A stretch of DNA of 23,480 bases from CAIPFQ01 sp035480615. GTDB lineage: Bacteria > Chlamydiota > Chlamydiia > Chlamydiales > SM23-39. Numbering within the stretch: position 1 is the stretch's first letter; every line of letters starts with the position of its first letter. The notes under the pieces were generated by a model, which was not told the origin of the DNA, made no database searches, and saw only the letters and a list, made by a program, of their open reading frames with translations. Made by a program: the position numbers and the translations under genes. Location: the NCBI GenBank assembly GCA_035480615.1, contig DATIHO010000125.1, positions 1 to 23,480 of the forward strand, in the 5' to 3' direction. This document shows positions 1-7,190 of this stretch, piece by piece.

Positions 1-14
1 TTTGGATTATTTTG

Positions 15-90
15 GCCGCTTTTTGGTTCTTTTTGCGGGGGTTGTATACGAAGTTTGATACTACCCCCGCAAAAAGAACCAAAAAGCGGC
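15..90. repeat. Long inverted repeat, 28-bp perfect arms
   Basis: The arm at 15-42 is the exact reverse complement of 63-90. After a T/T mismatch the pairing continues for four more bases (44-47 with 58-61), leaving a 10-base loop at 48-57. Both flanks resemble the intergenic repeat found at 10121-10186: bases 1-18 match that copy in reverse orientation and 82-140 match it in forward orientation. The hairpin lies just downstream of the last minus-strand gene of the cluster. It could stop or stabilise that transcript, but no clear T-tract follows the stem. It could also be a MITE-like element. No transposase is visible. Confidence 0.85.
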
Positions 91-140
91 TCAAAAGAAC
101 CGAAAAATCGACAGAAACGAAGTTTGTAGACAGTCTCTAA
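82..140 (+). repeat. Dispersed intergenic repeat, copy 1
   Basis: This stretch aligns with 10121-10186 over about 58 bases with scattered substitutions and single-base indels. Shared blocks include a run around gaagtttgtagac and a following gtctct. Part of it also matches 11408-11450 in the opposite orientation. All copies are in non-coding gaps. Three related copies in 23 kb suggests a genome-wide family, but the count outside this window is unknown. Confidence 0.65.
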
Positions 141-150
141 GTGCTCGTGA

Positions 151-516
151 TTACAATATTGTGCAGCAACTACTATCTAGATCTTTTGGTGGCACGTAAA
201 AGGTTCCTTCTGCAGATTTGGCCACCTTTTTTGCTATACTTTCGGCGCCCAAATAACAGGATTCATGTCTTCCATTAGGATGGATTTTAATCGCTTTAAA
301 CATCGAAGAACCATGTGACATATAAGTCATAACCTCAGAATTTGCAGGTATAAAAGGAATATGTAACTGTCTTGCTAACTGTTTTGCAGCTTCTTCTACA
401 TTTTTCGTTGTATATTTATCGTATGAATGTATTGCAGCACCCATTTGAGTGGAGTGACCATTAAAAGTTTGAATCACAATATCATTGCTATTTGTTGTTA
501 TCCATTGGGTTAGCAT
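151..516 (-). CDS. Small protein of unknown function ending in a CaaX-like motif
   Basis: I do not recognise this 121-residue protein. The start at 516 is chosen because an AAAGGA Shine-Dalgarno sequence lies about seven bases upstream. An in-frame ATG at 582 would add 22 residues but overlap the upstream gene more. The chosen start overlaps the end of the phosphoribosyltransferase-like gene by 29 bases, so the two are probably translated from one mRNA. There is no signal peptide or membrane segment. The middle has a likely helical stretch (NVEEAAKQLARQL) followed by a segment with HGSSM. The C-terminus reads SSCCTIL. Its last four residues fit the eukaryotic CaaX prenylation signal, with a final Leu typical of geranylgeranylation, and there is a second Cys just before. 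In an intracellular bacterium this could mark a host-modified effector, or it may be chance. Position suggests a third component of the DprA/PRTase operon. Confidence 0.6.
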   Translation of the reverse strand: MLTQWITTNSNDIVIQTFNGHSTQMGAAIHSYDKYTTKNVEEAAKQLARQLHIPFIPANSEVMTYMSHGSSMFKAIKIHPNGRHESCYLGAESIAKKVAKSAEGTFYVPPKDLDSSCCTIL

Positions 517-1195
517 AGATTTTTCCTTTTGTTGATGAAGATTTTGGGACAAATGGTATAGAGCGTGCAATAAAAAATCCAACTATTTTCACATGCGGGA
601 AAGAGTAACTGAGCACTTTGTGCGCGGCTCTAAAATGAGTTCCGTCTCTTAGAATATCATCAAAAAGCCAAATTTCATTAAATTCAATCTTTGGGTCTGG
701 ATTATTTATAAAATAATTTTCCTCAAAGATTTTAGGATCTCTTTTCTTCTTCGACTTATGAGACGGTTCTGTGGATTTCTTTTGAAGGATAATCTCGTGT
801 ATTTTTCCATTAGGCATAAAATACTTGAGCATTTTCAAGTTTCGATCGTCGTGTTCAGGATCTGTGTTAATGGCGTGTGGAGGGATTGGGACTAACAATG
901 CTTGCTTTATCCGTTCAGGGAATACAGACGTGCGAAGAATTGATTCGCTAAAGAAGCTTGCAACCTTTTTTATGGCGGGTTCTTTGTATTCCCACCCTGC
1001 TTTTCCTTTCCATTTCATTTCTTTTTTATAATTTAAAATCAATTTATTCATTAGGCTGAAATTAGCGAGCTTTCCATTGGTATATTCTCCCAAATAATAG
1101 ATTTCGTCGCTTTCTTTAATGAAGGGATGATAGCTCATTGTGAGCGCGTCAATACGCTGAAGAAGAAGGGGAGAGGAGTTCTCTGATTTGCTCAT
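488..1195 (-). CDS. Phosphoribosyltransferase-fold protein, ShosT-like putative toxin
   Basis: This 235-aa protein has features of a ComF/PRTase-type fold. VPIPP is at residues 102-106, an acidic DDR at 116-118, and a PRPP-loop-like segment (WLFDDILRDGTHF) at about 176-188, preceded by a hydrophobic strand. The gene overlaps the upstream DprA-like gene by 47 bases in another frame. A start at residue 20 (Met, position 1138) would remove the overlap, but the residues before it look like part of the domain. DprA-family and PRTase-family genes occurring side by side is the pattern described for ShosTA, an antiphage toxin-antitoxin system with ShosT as the PRTase-like toxin. I assign this from architecture and motifs. 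Whether it binds PRPP or transfers ribosyl groups cannot be told. A ComF-like competence role is the alternative, but the protein lacks the zinc-finger cysteines typical of ComF. Confidence 0.72.
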   Translation of the reverse strand: MSKSENSSPLLLQRIDALTMSYHPFIKESDEIYYLGEYTNGKLANFSLMNKLILNYKKEMKWKGKAGWEYKEPAIKKVASFFSESILRTSVFPERIKQALLVPIPPHAINTDPEHDDRNLKMLKYFMPNGKIHEIILQKKSTEPSHKSKKKRDPKIFEENYFINNPDPKIEFNEIWLFDDILRDGTHFRAAHKVLSYSFPHVKIVGFFIARSIPFVPKSSSTKGKIYANPMDNNK

Positions 1196-2093
1196 AATCT
1201 TTTACTCGAATGGCTCCCTGCTCTTGAAGCTTTTTTGGCCAGGTAAGCGATGGTTGAAGAAAGTTATTTTCAAGAATAATAAGTTTTCGACCTTGCTCCA
1301 GCGCAGCTTTCGCCTGAACGAGTGTTCCCGACGTCTCTCCTGCCTCGACGATAATAGTGGCCTGAGACAAAGCCGACATTGTTATATTCCTTTCTGGGAA
1401 AAAGAAACGATTTTTGCGAAAATCTTGTTTGGAGTATTTCGAGAAAGGAACTTGACTGACAAGTAGGAAGTCTCTTGCGATTGTATTTTGTAAGTTTAGA
1501 TTTTCGGATGGATAACACCTGTTGAGAGGGGTTCCTATAACTGCGATAGTATTCCCGTTATTTTCTATGGCAGCTTGATGAGCTGCTGTATCAATTCCTT
1601 TTGCAAGGCCCGAAACAATCGCAAATTTGTCGGAAACAAGTCTTTTAGCTAAGTATCGGGTTCGTTCGATTCCTTCAGATGTGGGATTTCGAGTGCCTAC
1701 AATTGCAACAGATGGTAGGTAAGACAATTCCCAATTCCCTTGGAAGTAAAAAATTTTTAATGGATGGCGCGCATCTTTTAGGCGTATAGGAAACATTCCG
1801 TCACCATCGATTCTGGCGCCAAACTTAGAAAGGCTCTTGAAAATGGGAAGCAAAGTTTTTTTGTATGCATCGATAGTCAGAGGGTCGACAAAAGAAGACG
1901 CTAGGTGATATGGAAAATCTGAAAGTTGAGTTGCAAGAGTGCGAAAAGAAGCATTTGGGTGATCCCACAAGGCCTCGTACGCAGAAATCTCTTCAAAAAT
2001 TGAAAGTACAGGGTATCCGCTCATGAATGCCTCAATTCTACGCAGACAGTATTTCGATTCATATAGATTGGTGTCAATGCTCTGATTGGACAA
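1149..2093 (-). CDS. DprA-like Rossmann protein, ShosA-like putative antitoxin
   Basis: This 314-aa protein has the DprA/Smf core. VAIVGTRNPTSEG at residues 129-141 is the first strand and nucleotide loop of the Rossmann fold. SGLAKGIDTAAH is at 161-172, and FPERN at 232-236 replaces the usual FP-RNR. EAGETSGTL is at 250-258. The start at 2093 is TTG; an in-frame ATG at 2024 would shorten it by 23 residues but cut into a likely N-terminal helix region. Canonical DprA loads RecA on incoming ssDNA. Here the overlap with a PRTase-like gene fits the ShosA antitoxin role instead. The gene begins two bases after the stop of a broken DUF4143 ATPase gene, so its promoter must lie inside that remnant. 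A genuine chromosomal dprA elsewhere in the genome would support the specialised assignment. Confidence 0.78.
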   Translation of the reverse strand: MSNQSIDTNLYESKYCLRRIEAFMSGYPVLSIFEEISAYEALWDHPNASFRTLATQLSDFPYHLASSFVDPLTIDAYKKTLLPIFKSLSKFGARIDGDGMFPIRLKDARHPLKIFYFQGNWELSYLPSVAIVGTRNPTSEGIERTRYLAKRLVSDKFAIVSGLAKGIDTAAHQAAIENNGNTIAVIGTPLNRCYPSENLNLQNTIARDFLLVSQVPFSKYSKQDFRKNRFFFPERNITMSALSQATIIVEAGETSGTLVQAKAALEQGRKLIILENNFLQPSLTWPKKLQEQGAIRVKDYEQIRELLSPSSSAY

Positions 2094-2095
2094 TG

Positions 2096-2917
2096 TCAGG
2101 GTTTCGCCAAATCATGAAGTGAGCTCCAGTGTTCCGCTGTGACGCCATTTGAAAAAGGATGCTTCTCGCGGCGAAGATTCAGCAGAACACATTTTTTAGT
2201 GGGATGCTCATTCATGAATTGGACCAAAGATTGGGTCATATCGACCTTCGGCGTGGAAGAAAATTTAATCTCATAAGCCTCGACGATGTCTCCATAATCA
2301 ACTAGTAAATCCACCTCGAGTCCTTTGGCCGTTCGATAGAAATAGCAAGGAGCACGCTCCCCGTTCTCGGCAAATTGTTTGATCTTCTCCATCACCACCA
2401 TATTTTCGAATACATGTCCCCCAAATGGCGAGTGAATGAGCTGTTCCACGCTTTCAATTCGAAGCAGATAGCAAAGTAGCCCTGTATCAACAAAAAACAA
2501 TTTGGGAGATTTGACGATTCTCTTCGTTAAATTTCTCGCATAAGGATCGAGGAGATATACAATAGAGGTGGCTTGGAGAAGCATAAGCCAATCTTTTGCC
2601 GTCGTCTGAGAAATGCCGCACTCTTTCCCGATCTCGCTTAGATTGAACAGTTGTCCCGCTCTGGAAGCCAATAAAACGAGGAAGCGTTGAAACTGACCCA
2701 AATCGTGAATATTGCGCATGGTTCGAAGATCCCGCTCAAGATAGGTCGACAGATAAGCGCTATGCCAAAATTAATGCTGTAACAAGGTGGATTTCCCTGC
2801 TTGTCGAGGCCCCGTTACCAAAATGACAGGAAATTGTTGAAGGACTTCCTTGAGAGGTTTTTCCAACTGACGATGTATGTACTGCATGAGCTCATTATAT
2901 CTAAGAAACTGGTGCAT
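2096..2917 (-). pseudogene. Decayed AAA-family ATPase with DUF4143 C-terminal domain
   Basis: The 5' part, read from ATG 2917 or 2887, encodes MQYIHRQLEKPLKE and then a Walker A loop, GPRQAGKST, at about 2786-2812. Two codons after LLQ an in-frame TAA occurs at 2771-2773. The same frame then continues with YLSTYLERDLR and the DUF4143 winged-helix and nuclease-like part to the stop at 2096. Intact members of this family are usually near 400 residues, with Walker B and sensor motifs between these two parts. Those are absent, so roughly 130 or more residues appear deleted. The remaining 207-residue frame from ATG 2719 keeps FFVDTGLL, FENMV, EVDLLVDYGD and EAYEIK, as in intact DUF4143 domains. 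It may still be translated as a fragment but cannot be a working ATPase. Confidence 0.85.
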
Positions 2918-2978
2918 TTTCAAGATTTAATCTTGAAAATGCACTATTTGATATAACTAGCTTAAAACCAGTTTCTTA
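2902..2978. repeat. Perfect 33-bp palindrome nested in a 12-bp inverted repeat
   Basis: Bases 2912-2944 form a perfect palindrome: 16-base arms around one central base, each arm gtgcattttcaagatt or its complement. It covers the first codons and upstream region of the decayed DUF4143 gene. An outer inverted repeat pairs 2902-2913 (taagaaactggt) with 2967-2978, and its right arm includes the htrA stop codon. The palindrome could be an operator of the lost ATPase gene or a transcript-end structure for htrA. It has no T-tract typical of an intrinsic terminator on either side. Confidence 0.8.
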
Positions 2979-4418
2979 ATTGATTTTTACAGTGTAGTAA
3001 CGTTGGAAATTGTGGTGACGGACAATGAGAATCAAATGTTTCTTGTTTCCCAATTCTTTGATCGATTCCTCAAATTCATCGGTGTTTTTAATGGATTTTT
3101 GATTATTCCAATTTATGGCAACGCCAGTGATTAAAAATCCGGGTTTCAAACCTGCTTGAGCCGCTGGAGAACCTGGTTTTACTCGAGAAACGACAACTCC
3201 ATCTGCAAGGCCGCTGACTCCAAGCCGGGAAGCCATTTCAGTTGTGAAATTCTCGATCTCGATCCCAATTTTTTGAATGAGTTCAGTTGTAATCACTTCC
3301 CCATCCATAGAACCAAGCGATGCATTCAATGCGATCTTTTTATTATTTCGCAATATGTGCAATGTGATGTCGGATCCAGGATTCATCAGGGCAATATCGT
3401 TGCGTAATTTTGAAACTGTTTTTACCAGTTTATCATTCATGGCAAGAATAATATCTCCTTGCTGCAGCCCGGCTTTTTCGGCTGGCGATCCTTTTACAAT
3501 TTCCGAAATCAAAACCCCTTCCTGGTTGTCCATCTCCAGCGCATTGGCCAAGTCTTTATCAACCGGTTGCAACACGACCCCGAGATACGCCCGTTTTACA
3601 ACTCCAGTATCCTGGATTTGCTCAATGACCGTTTGGGCCATTTGGCTGGGAATGGAAAGCCCGATTCCCATATAACCGCCGCTTCGGGTAAAAATCGCAG
3701 TATTGACGCCGATCACTTCTCCTTGAAGATTTAAGAGGGGCCCTCCAGAGTTACCGGGATTGATCGCGGCATCTGTTTGGATGAAATCTTCATAAGAAGC
3801 AATGCCAAGGTCTTGGCGCCCTTTCGCACTCACGATTCCCGCGGTCAGCGTGGCTCCAATGCCAAATGGATTGCCGATGGCCACAACCCATTCGCCGATT
3901 TTCAGGCTCTCCGAATCGCCAAAATTTAGGCAGGGGAGGTTGGTTTCATCAATTTTTAAAAGGGCCAGATCCGTGCGCGGATCTGCACCTTTTATGATTG
4001 CCGGATACTCTCTTCCGTCATTCAAAGTCACGGTAATCGTTGATGCGTCTTTGACGACGTGATTATTGGTAACCACATATCCATCAGCGGTGATCAGGAA
4101 TCCCGATCCTCCTGCGATTTGGGGCTGGGGGTCGCGCGGTTGTAACTGGTTGAATGGCTGGCCTCCAAAGAACCGACGAAAAAAATCATCGCCAAACATT
4201 TCAAAAGGGTTGACAAATTCCTGTTGAGTCATCTGAGGTGTTGTTTCCGCTTTGATGAAAACAGTTGCAGGCATCGCTTTCTCGGCAATTTGTGTAAAAG
4301 CTTGAGATGTCTGTTCCAATAAAGAAGCGCTGGCTGTTGAATCCACGAGCGGATGGGCAGCTCCCAATGCGGTCAATCCAAAAATGTTTAAAATGAAGAT
4401 GAAAGTCACACGTTTCAT
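2976..4418 (-). CDS. htrA: Periplasmic serine protease/chaperone HtrA (DegP family)
   Basis: HtrA degrades or refolds misfolded envelope proteins. The 480-aa protein starts with a signal peptide (MKRVTF, hydrophobic core, AxA-like site near residue 21). A Q-rich linker is followed by a trypsin-like domain with the full triad: His120 in TNNHVV, Asp150 in DLALLKI and Ser224 in GNSGGP. Two PDZ domains follow at about 270-360 and 375-475, each with a GxxxGD- or GLKPG-type binding groove. Length and layout fit chlamydial HtrA, which is secreted to the periplasm and beyond in some species. The start has a strong AAAGGGG ribosome site eight bases upstream, and a likely promoter lies between it and the metal ATPase gene. 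The gene can therefore be transcribed alone or as the last gene of the serS cluster. Confidence 0.96.
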   Translation of the reverse strand: MKRVTFIFILNIFGLTALGAAHPLVDSTASASLLEQTSQAFTQIAEKAMPATVFIKAETTPQMTQQEFVNPFEMFGDDFFRRFFGGQPFNQLQPRDPQPQIAGGSGFLITADGYVVTNNHVVKDASTITVTLNDGREYPAIIKGADPRTDLALLKIDETNLPCLNFGDSESLKIGEWVVAIGNPFGIGATLTAGIVSAKGRQDLGIASYEDFIQTDAAINPGNSGGPLLNLQGEVIGVNTAIFTRSGGYMGIGLSIPSQMAQTVIEQIQDTGVVKRAYLGVVLQPVDKDLANALEMDNQEGVLISEIVKGSPAEKAGLQQGDIILAMNDKLVKTVSKLRNDIALMNPGSDITLHILRNNKKIALNASLGSMDGEVITTELIQKIGIEIENFTTEMASRLGVSGLADGVVVSRVKPGSPAAQAGLKPGFLITGVAINWNNQKSIKNTDEFEESIKELGNKKHLILIVRHHNFQRYYTVKIN

Positions 4419-4436
4419 AGAAACCCCTTTGGGTAT

Positions 4437-4466
4437 ACTATAAGAGATCAGGCTATTTTTTGACAG
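4437..4466 (-). promoter_or_regulatory. Probable sigma70-type promoter of htrA
   Basis: On the minus strand CTGTCA (4461-4466) and TATAGT (4437-4442) are separated by 18 bases and lie just upstream of the htrA ribosome site. The -35 box overlaps the last codons of the metal ATPase gene. A separate promoter would allow stress control of htrA. This is a sequence match only. Confidence 0.45.
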
Positions 4467-6414
4467 TCCCTAATAATCGAAGGCTATTGAGGCCAACAAG
4501 AACGGTGCCGCCCTCATGCATGATTACGGCTGCCCAAAGAGGGACGAAGCCGAGGAGAGCCGGGATGGTGGCGAAACCAATCACGCAGAGCGCAAGAGTT
4601 AAATTTTGTTTTACAATACGAAGCGTTTGGCGCGATTTGGAAAAAAGAAAGCTAAGCAAATAGAGATCGTCATTCAAGAGGACGACATCCGAAGCGTCAA
4701 CTGCTGTAGCGCTTCCAATTTTTCCCATGGAAATGCCGACCGTGGCGCGAGCAAGGGCAGGGGCGTCATTGATGCCATCGCCAACCATGGCAAGACCGCC
4801 AAGTTCTGACAATTGAGCCACTTTCTCCAATTTATCTTCAGGCTTCAGATCGGCATAGATCGATTTGATACCGATCCCTTTTCCAACAGTTTCAGCGTTT
4901 TGGCGGTTATCTCCTGTCAGCATGATCGGATTGAGGTTATTTTTAAATTGAATGTTGGCAATGAGCGCTTTAGCGTCTTGTCGAATTTGATCGCTAAAAT
5001 GGAATAAAAAAGTATCATTGTCGATAGTGAGCGCGGCTAGAACGCCGCTTTTCGTTTTCAGCCATTCGTCCATTTTTTTGCAATCTTCAGAAGAAAGGCG
5101 AGACATTATTTTTTCAGGAACACCGATAAAGATCGATTTGGATTCAAATATTCCTTCCAGTCCCAATCCGGGGATTGCTTTGAAAGAATCGATTTTAGCA
5201 GGTGGGATGTTTTTAGAAACGGCGAGGTTGCAAAGGGCAGTTGCGATTGGGTGGACCACATTGCGTTCCAGGCCGTAAGCAATGCTCAATGCAGTGTTGG
5301 CGGGGATGAGTGGGTCGCCAAGCGGCTCGATTGCGGTACAAATGAGATCGCCGGTGGTTAAAGTGCCCGTTTTATCAAAGGCGATAGTAGAGCAACTGCT
5401 TAGAGCATCGAGAGTGATGCCTCCTTTCAGCAAAATCCCTTTTTTTGCGCAAGCGCTGATCGCGCTCAAATAGGCGGTAGGTGTTGCGATGATGAGGGCG
5501 CAAGGAGATGCCGCAATCAAAAATGCGAGAGCGCGATAAATCGATCCTTCGTGGCCAAAGTAACCTGTTGAGAAAAAAAAGGGGAGGGAAAGGGCAAAGA
5601 AGCACGTGAGGAGGATGATCGAGGTGGCATAGTGTTTGCCAAAGCGGTCGAGCCATCTTTGTAATTTCGGTTTTGCTTCTTGCGCTTGAGTGATGAGCTG
5701 AATGATTCTTGCAAGAGTAGAATCGGAGCTGGTTCGTGTGACTTCGATAGTGAGGGCCGATTCGAGATTGCGGGCTCCAGCCGGCATAATATCTCCCGGT
5801 TTTTTTTGTACGGGGATGCTTTCCCCTGTCAAATGGACTAAATTGACGGAAGAGTGTCCCTCAATCACCTTGCCATCCAAAGGGACCACTTCTCCATTTT
5901 TCACCAAGATCTTTTCTCCGATTCCGACTTCACGGATCGCTTTTTCATAAAGATTGCCATCGCTATTCACCAAAAAAGCGAATTTTGGAGCAAGATGATG
6001 GAGGTGGTGGATTGCGCTTTTCGCTTTTTTGGAAACCGCGTCTTCCATTCCATGAGAAAGCTCGAATAAAACAAGAAGAAGAGCTCCTTCGAGGCTGCTG
6101 CCAAGGAGCACTGCTATAAAAGCGGCCACAGTCATTAAAACATCGATATTAATTTCGAGATTTTTTAAATCGGACATAGAGGCGATGAGCGCAGGAACCC
6201 CAACTAAAAAATAAACACATGAGAGAAAAAAATGAGAAAGAGGTGGAAAATGAAAAGACACGCCAAAGGCCGCTATCAATAAAAATGCAGCGCCCAGTCC
6301 GCTTTTTAAATGGAGATTTTTCCCATACAATCGAGATTTTGGAGTGAGAAAAGGACTGATGCTCTCTTCCATTCCGGAGGCAAAAAATTCATCGAATACA
6401 TAAGGATTTTTCAT
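4453..6414 (-). CDS. P1B-type heavy-metal-transporting ATPase (P1B-4-like)
   Basis: This 653-aa inner-membrane pump exports a transition metal using ATP. Visible motifs are TGES at 196-199 (actuator), SPC at 303-305 in the metal-binding helix, DKTGT with phosphorylated Asp347, the HP pair at 388-389 typical of P1B pumps, MLTGD at 498-502 and GDGIND at 545-550. HEGGT at 633-637 lies in the last transmembrane pair. SPC combined with HEGGT and no N-terminal metal-binding domain is the signature of the P1B-4 group (CoaT/CzcP/HMA1), which moves Co, Zn, Fe or related ions. This differs from the CPC type used for Cu, or Zn/Cd in ZntA. The family in Chlamydia is often annotated zntA or cadA. It starts seven bases after a VIT-like membrane protein gene, suggesting one metal-homeostasis unit. 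The exact ion is not predictable here. Confidence 0.93.
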   Translation of the reverse strand: MKNPYVFDEFFASGMEESISPFLTPKSRLYGKNLHLKSGLGAAFLLIAAFGVSFHFPPLSHFFLSCVYFLVGVPALIASMSDLKNLEINIDVLMTVAAFIAVLLGSSLEGALLLVLFELSHGMEDAVSKKAKSAIHHLHHLAPKFAFLVNSDGNLYEKAIREVGIGEKILVKNGEVVPLDGKVIEGHSSVNLVHLTGESIPVQKKPGDIMPAGARNLESALTIEVTRTSSDSTLARIIQLITQAQEAKPKLQRWLDRFGKHYATSIILLTCFFALSLPFFFSTGYFGHEGSIYRALAFLIAASPCALIIATPTAYLSAISACAKKGILLKGGITLDALSSCSTIAFDKTGTLTTGDLICTAIEPLGDPLIPANTALSIAYGLERNVVHPIATALCNLAVSKNIPPAKIDSFKAIPGLGLEGIFESKSIFIGVPEKIMSRLSSEDCKKMDEWLKTKSGVLAALTIDNDTFLFHFSDQIRQDAKALIANIQFKNNLNPIMLTGDNRQNAETVGKGIGIKSIYADLKPEDKLEKVAQLSELGGLAMVGDGINDAPALARATVGISMGKIGSATAVDASDVVLLNDDLYLLSFLFSKSRQTLRIVKQNLTLALCVIGFATIPALLGFVPLWAAVIMHEGGTVLVGLNSLRLLGTVKK

Positions 6415-6421
6415 TAGGGAT

Positions 6422-7186
6422 CTATTTCAAAATTATAAAACCTTGAGCGGCACACCAAGCCGTTGCAGAGGATAAAGCAGCACTTGCGATATTCCAAACG
6501 ATTGCGTGGAGAAGGCGGTTTTTTTCCAAATGCGCTACAGCGCCGGCAAACAATGCAATCAAACAGATGGCAGTCAATGCAGTTCCCCACCAGGGGAGAA
6601 AAACAAAGGAGAGAAACAGGATAGCTCCGGCAGTCAATACACCGCAAAAAGCGCCAAGCGCCTGTTTGAGCGGATGTTCATAGGATTCGAGGGAAAGTCC
6701 AAGTTCTTCTTCCAGCATCACTTGCAAAAGGCGGTTGTCATCGGCCATTAAAATATCGATGGATTCCTCCAACAGCTTTCCAGAAAATCCTTTTGCGGCA
6801 TAAAGCGCCTTCAGTTCTTCCCTTTCTTGGGGACGGTGATGTTCGATTTCCCATCTTTCTTCTTCAATCAATCGATGCAGTCTTTCCAACCTTGAATATC
6901 CAAGGATTGCGCTGCGGCCCACTTTCCAAAAAAGCCAGCCGATCATAAAACATAAAGAGATCCAATGAATTTGGGCTGAAGAAAGATTCAGTTCGGAAAA
7001 CAATATCCAAAAGAGCATGAGAATCAAGGTTGTCTCTTTCGCTGCATCTGCCGCTGCGCTATAATGACCCGGCAGCTCCGCCCCGTGAGTTTCTGAGGAA
7101 GCGCTGCGTCCTTTGATTCGCGCGTCGATGACATGATCGATCGCTTCTTTCCCTTTAAAATGCAAAGGCAGTTCCCTTGTATCCAT
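6422..7186 (-). CDS. VIT1/CCC1-like integral membrane protein, probable metal transporter
   Basis: This 254-aa protein has hydrophobic helices at about 53-68, 77-90, 175-200, 203-220 and 228-250. They are interrupted by an acidic cytosolic segment (about 95-165) rich in Glu and His, including WEIEHHRPQE. The pattern E-x-H/E...E-ELKALY..KGF...ADDNRLLQVMLEEELGL closely resembles the cytoplasmic metal-binding region of vacuolar iron transporter (VIT1/CCC1) proteins. That family exchanges Fe2+ or Mn2+ for protons. An AAGGA ribosome site lies within the stop of the preceding peptidase gene. From memory, chlamydial genomes keep a hypothetical gene (CT728 in C. trachomatis) between serS and the metal ATPase, and this is probably its counterpart. 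Transport of metal is inference from the family. Confidence 0.7.
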   Translation of the reverse strand: MDTRELPLHFKGKEAIDHVIDARIKGRSASSETHGAELPGHYSAAADAAKETTLILMLFWILFSELNLSSAQIHWISLCFMIGWLFWKVGRSAILGYSRLERLHRLIEEERWEIEHHRPQEREELKALYAAKGFSGKLLEESIDILMADDNRLLQVMLEEELGLSLESYEHPLKQALGAFCGVLTAGAILFLSFVFLPWWGTALTAICLIALFAGAVAHLEKNRLLHAIVWNIASAALSSATAWCAAQGFIILK

Positions 7187-7190
7187 AAGC

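Noticed and set aside
3277..3675. 132-codon open frame antisense to htrA
   Set aside because: It mirrors the PDZ-coding region of a clearly conserved gene and has no ribosome site or recognisable product.
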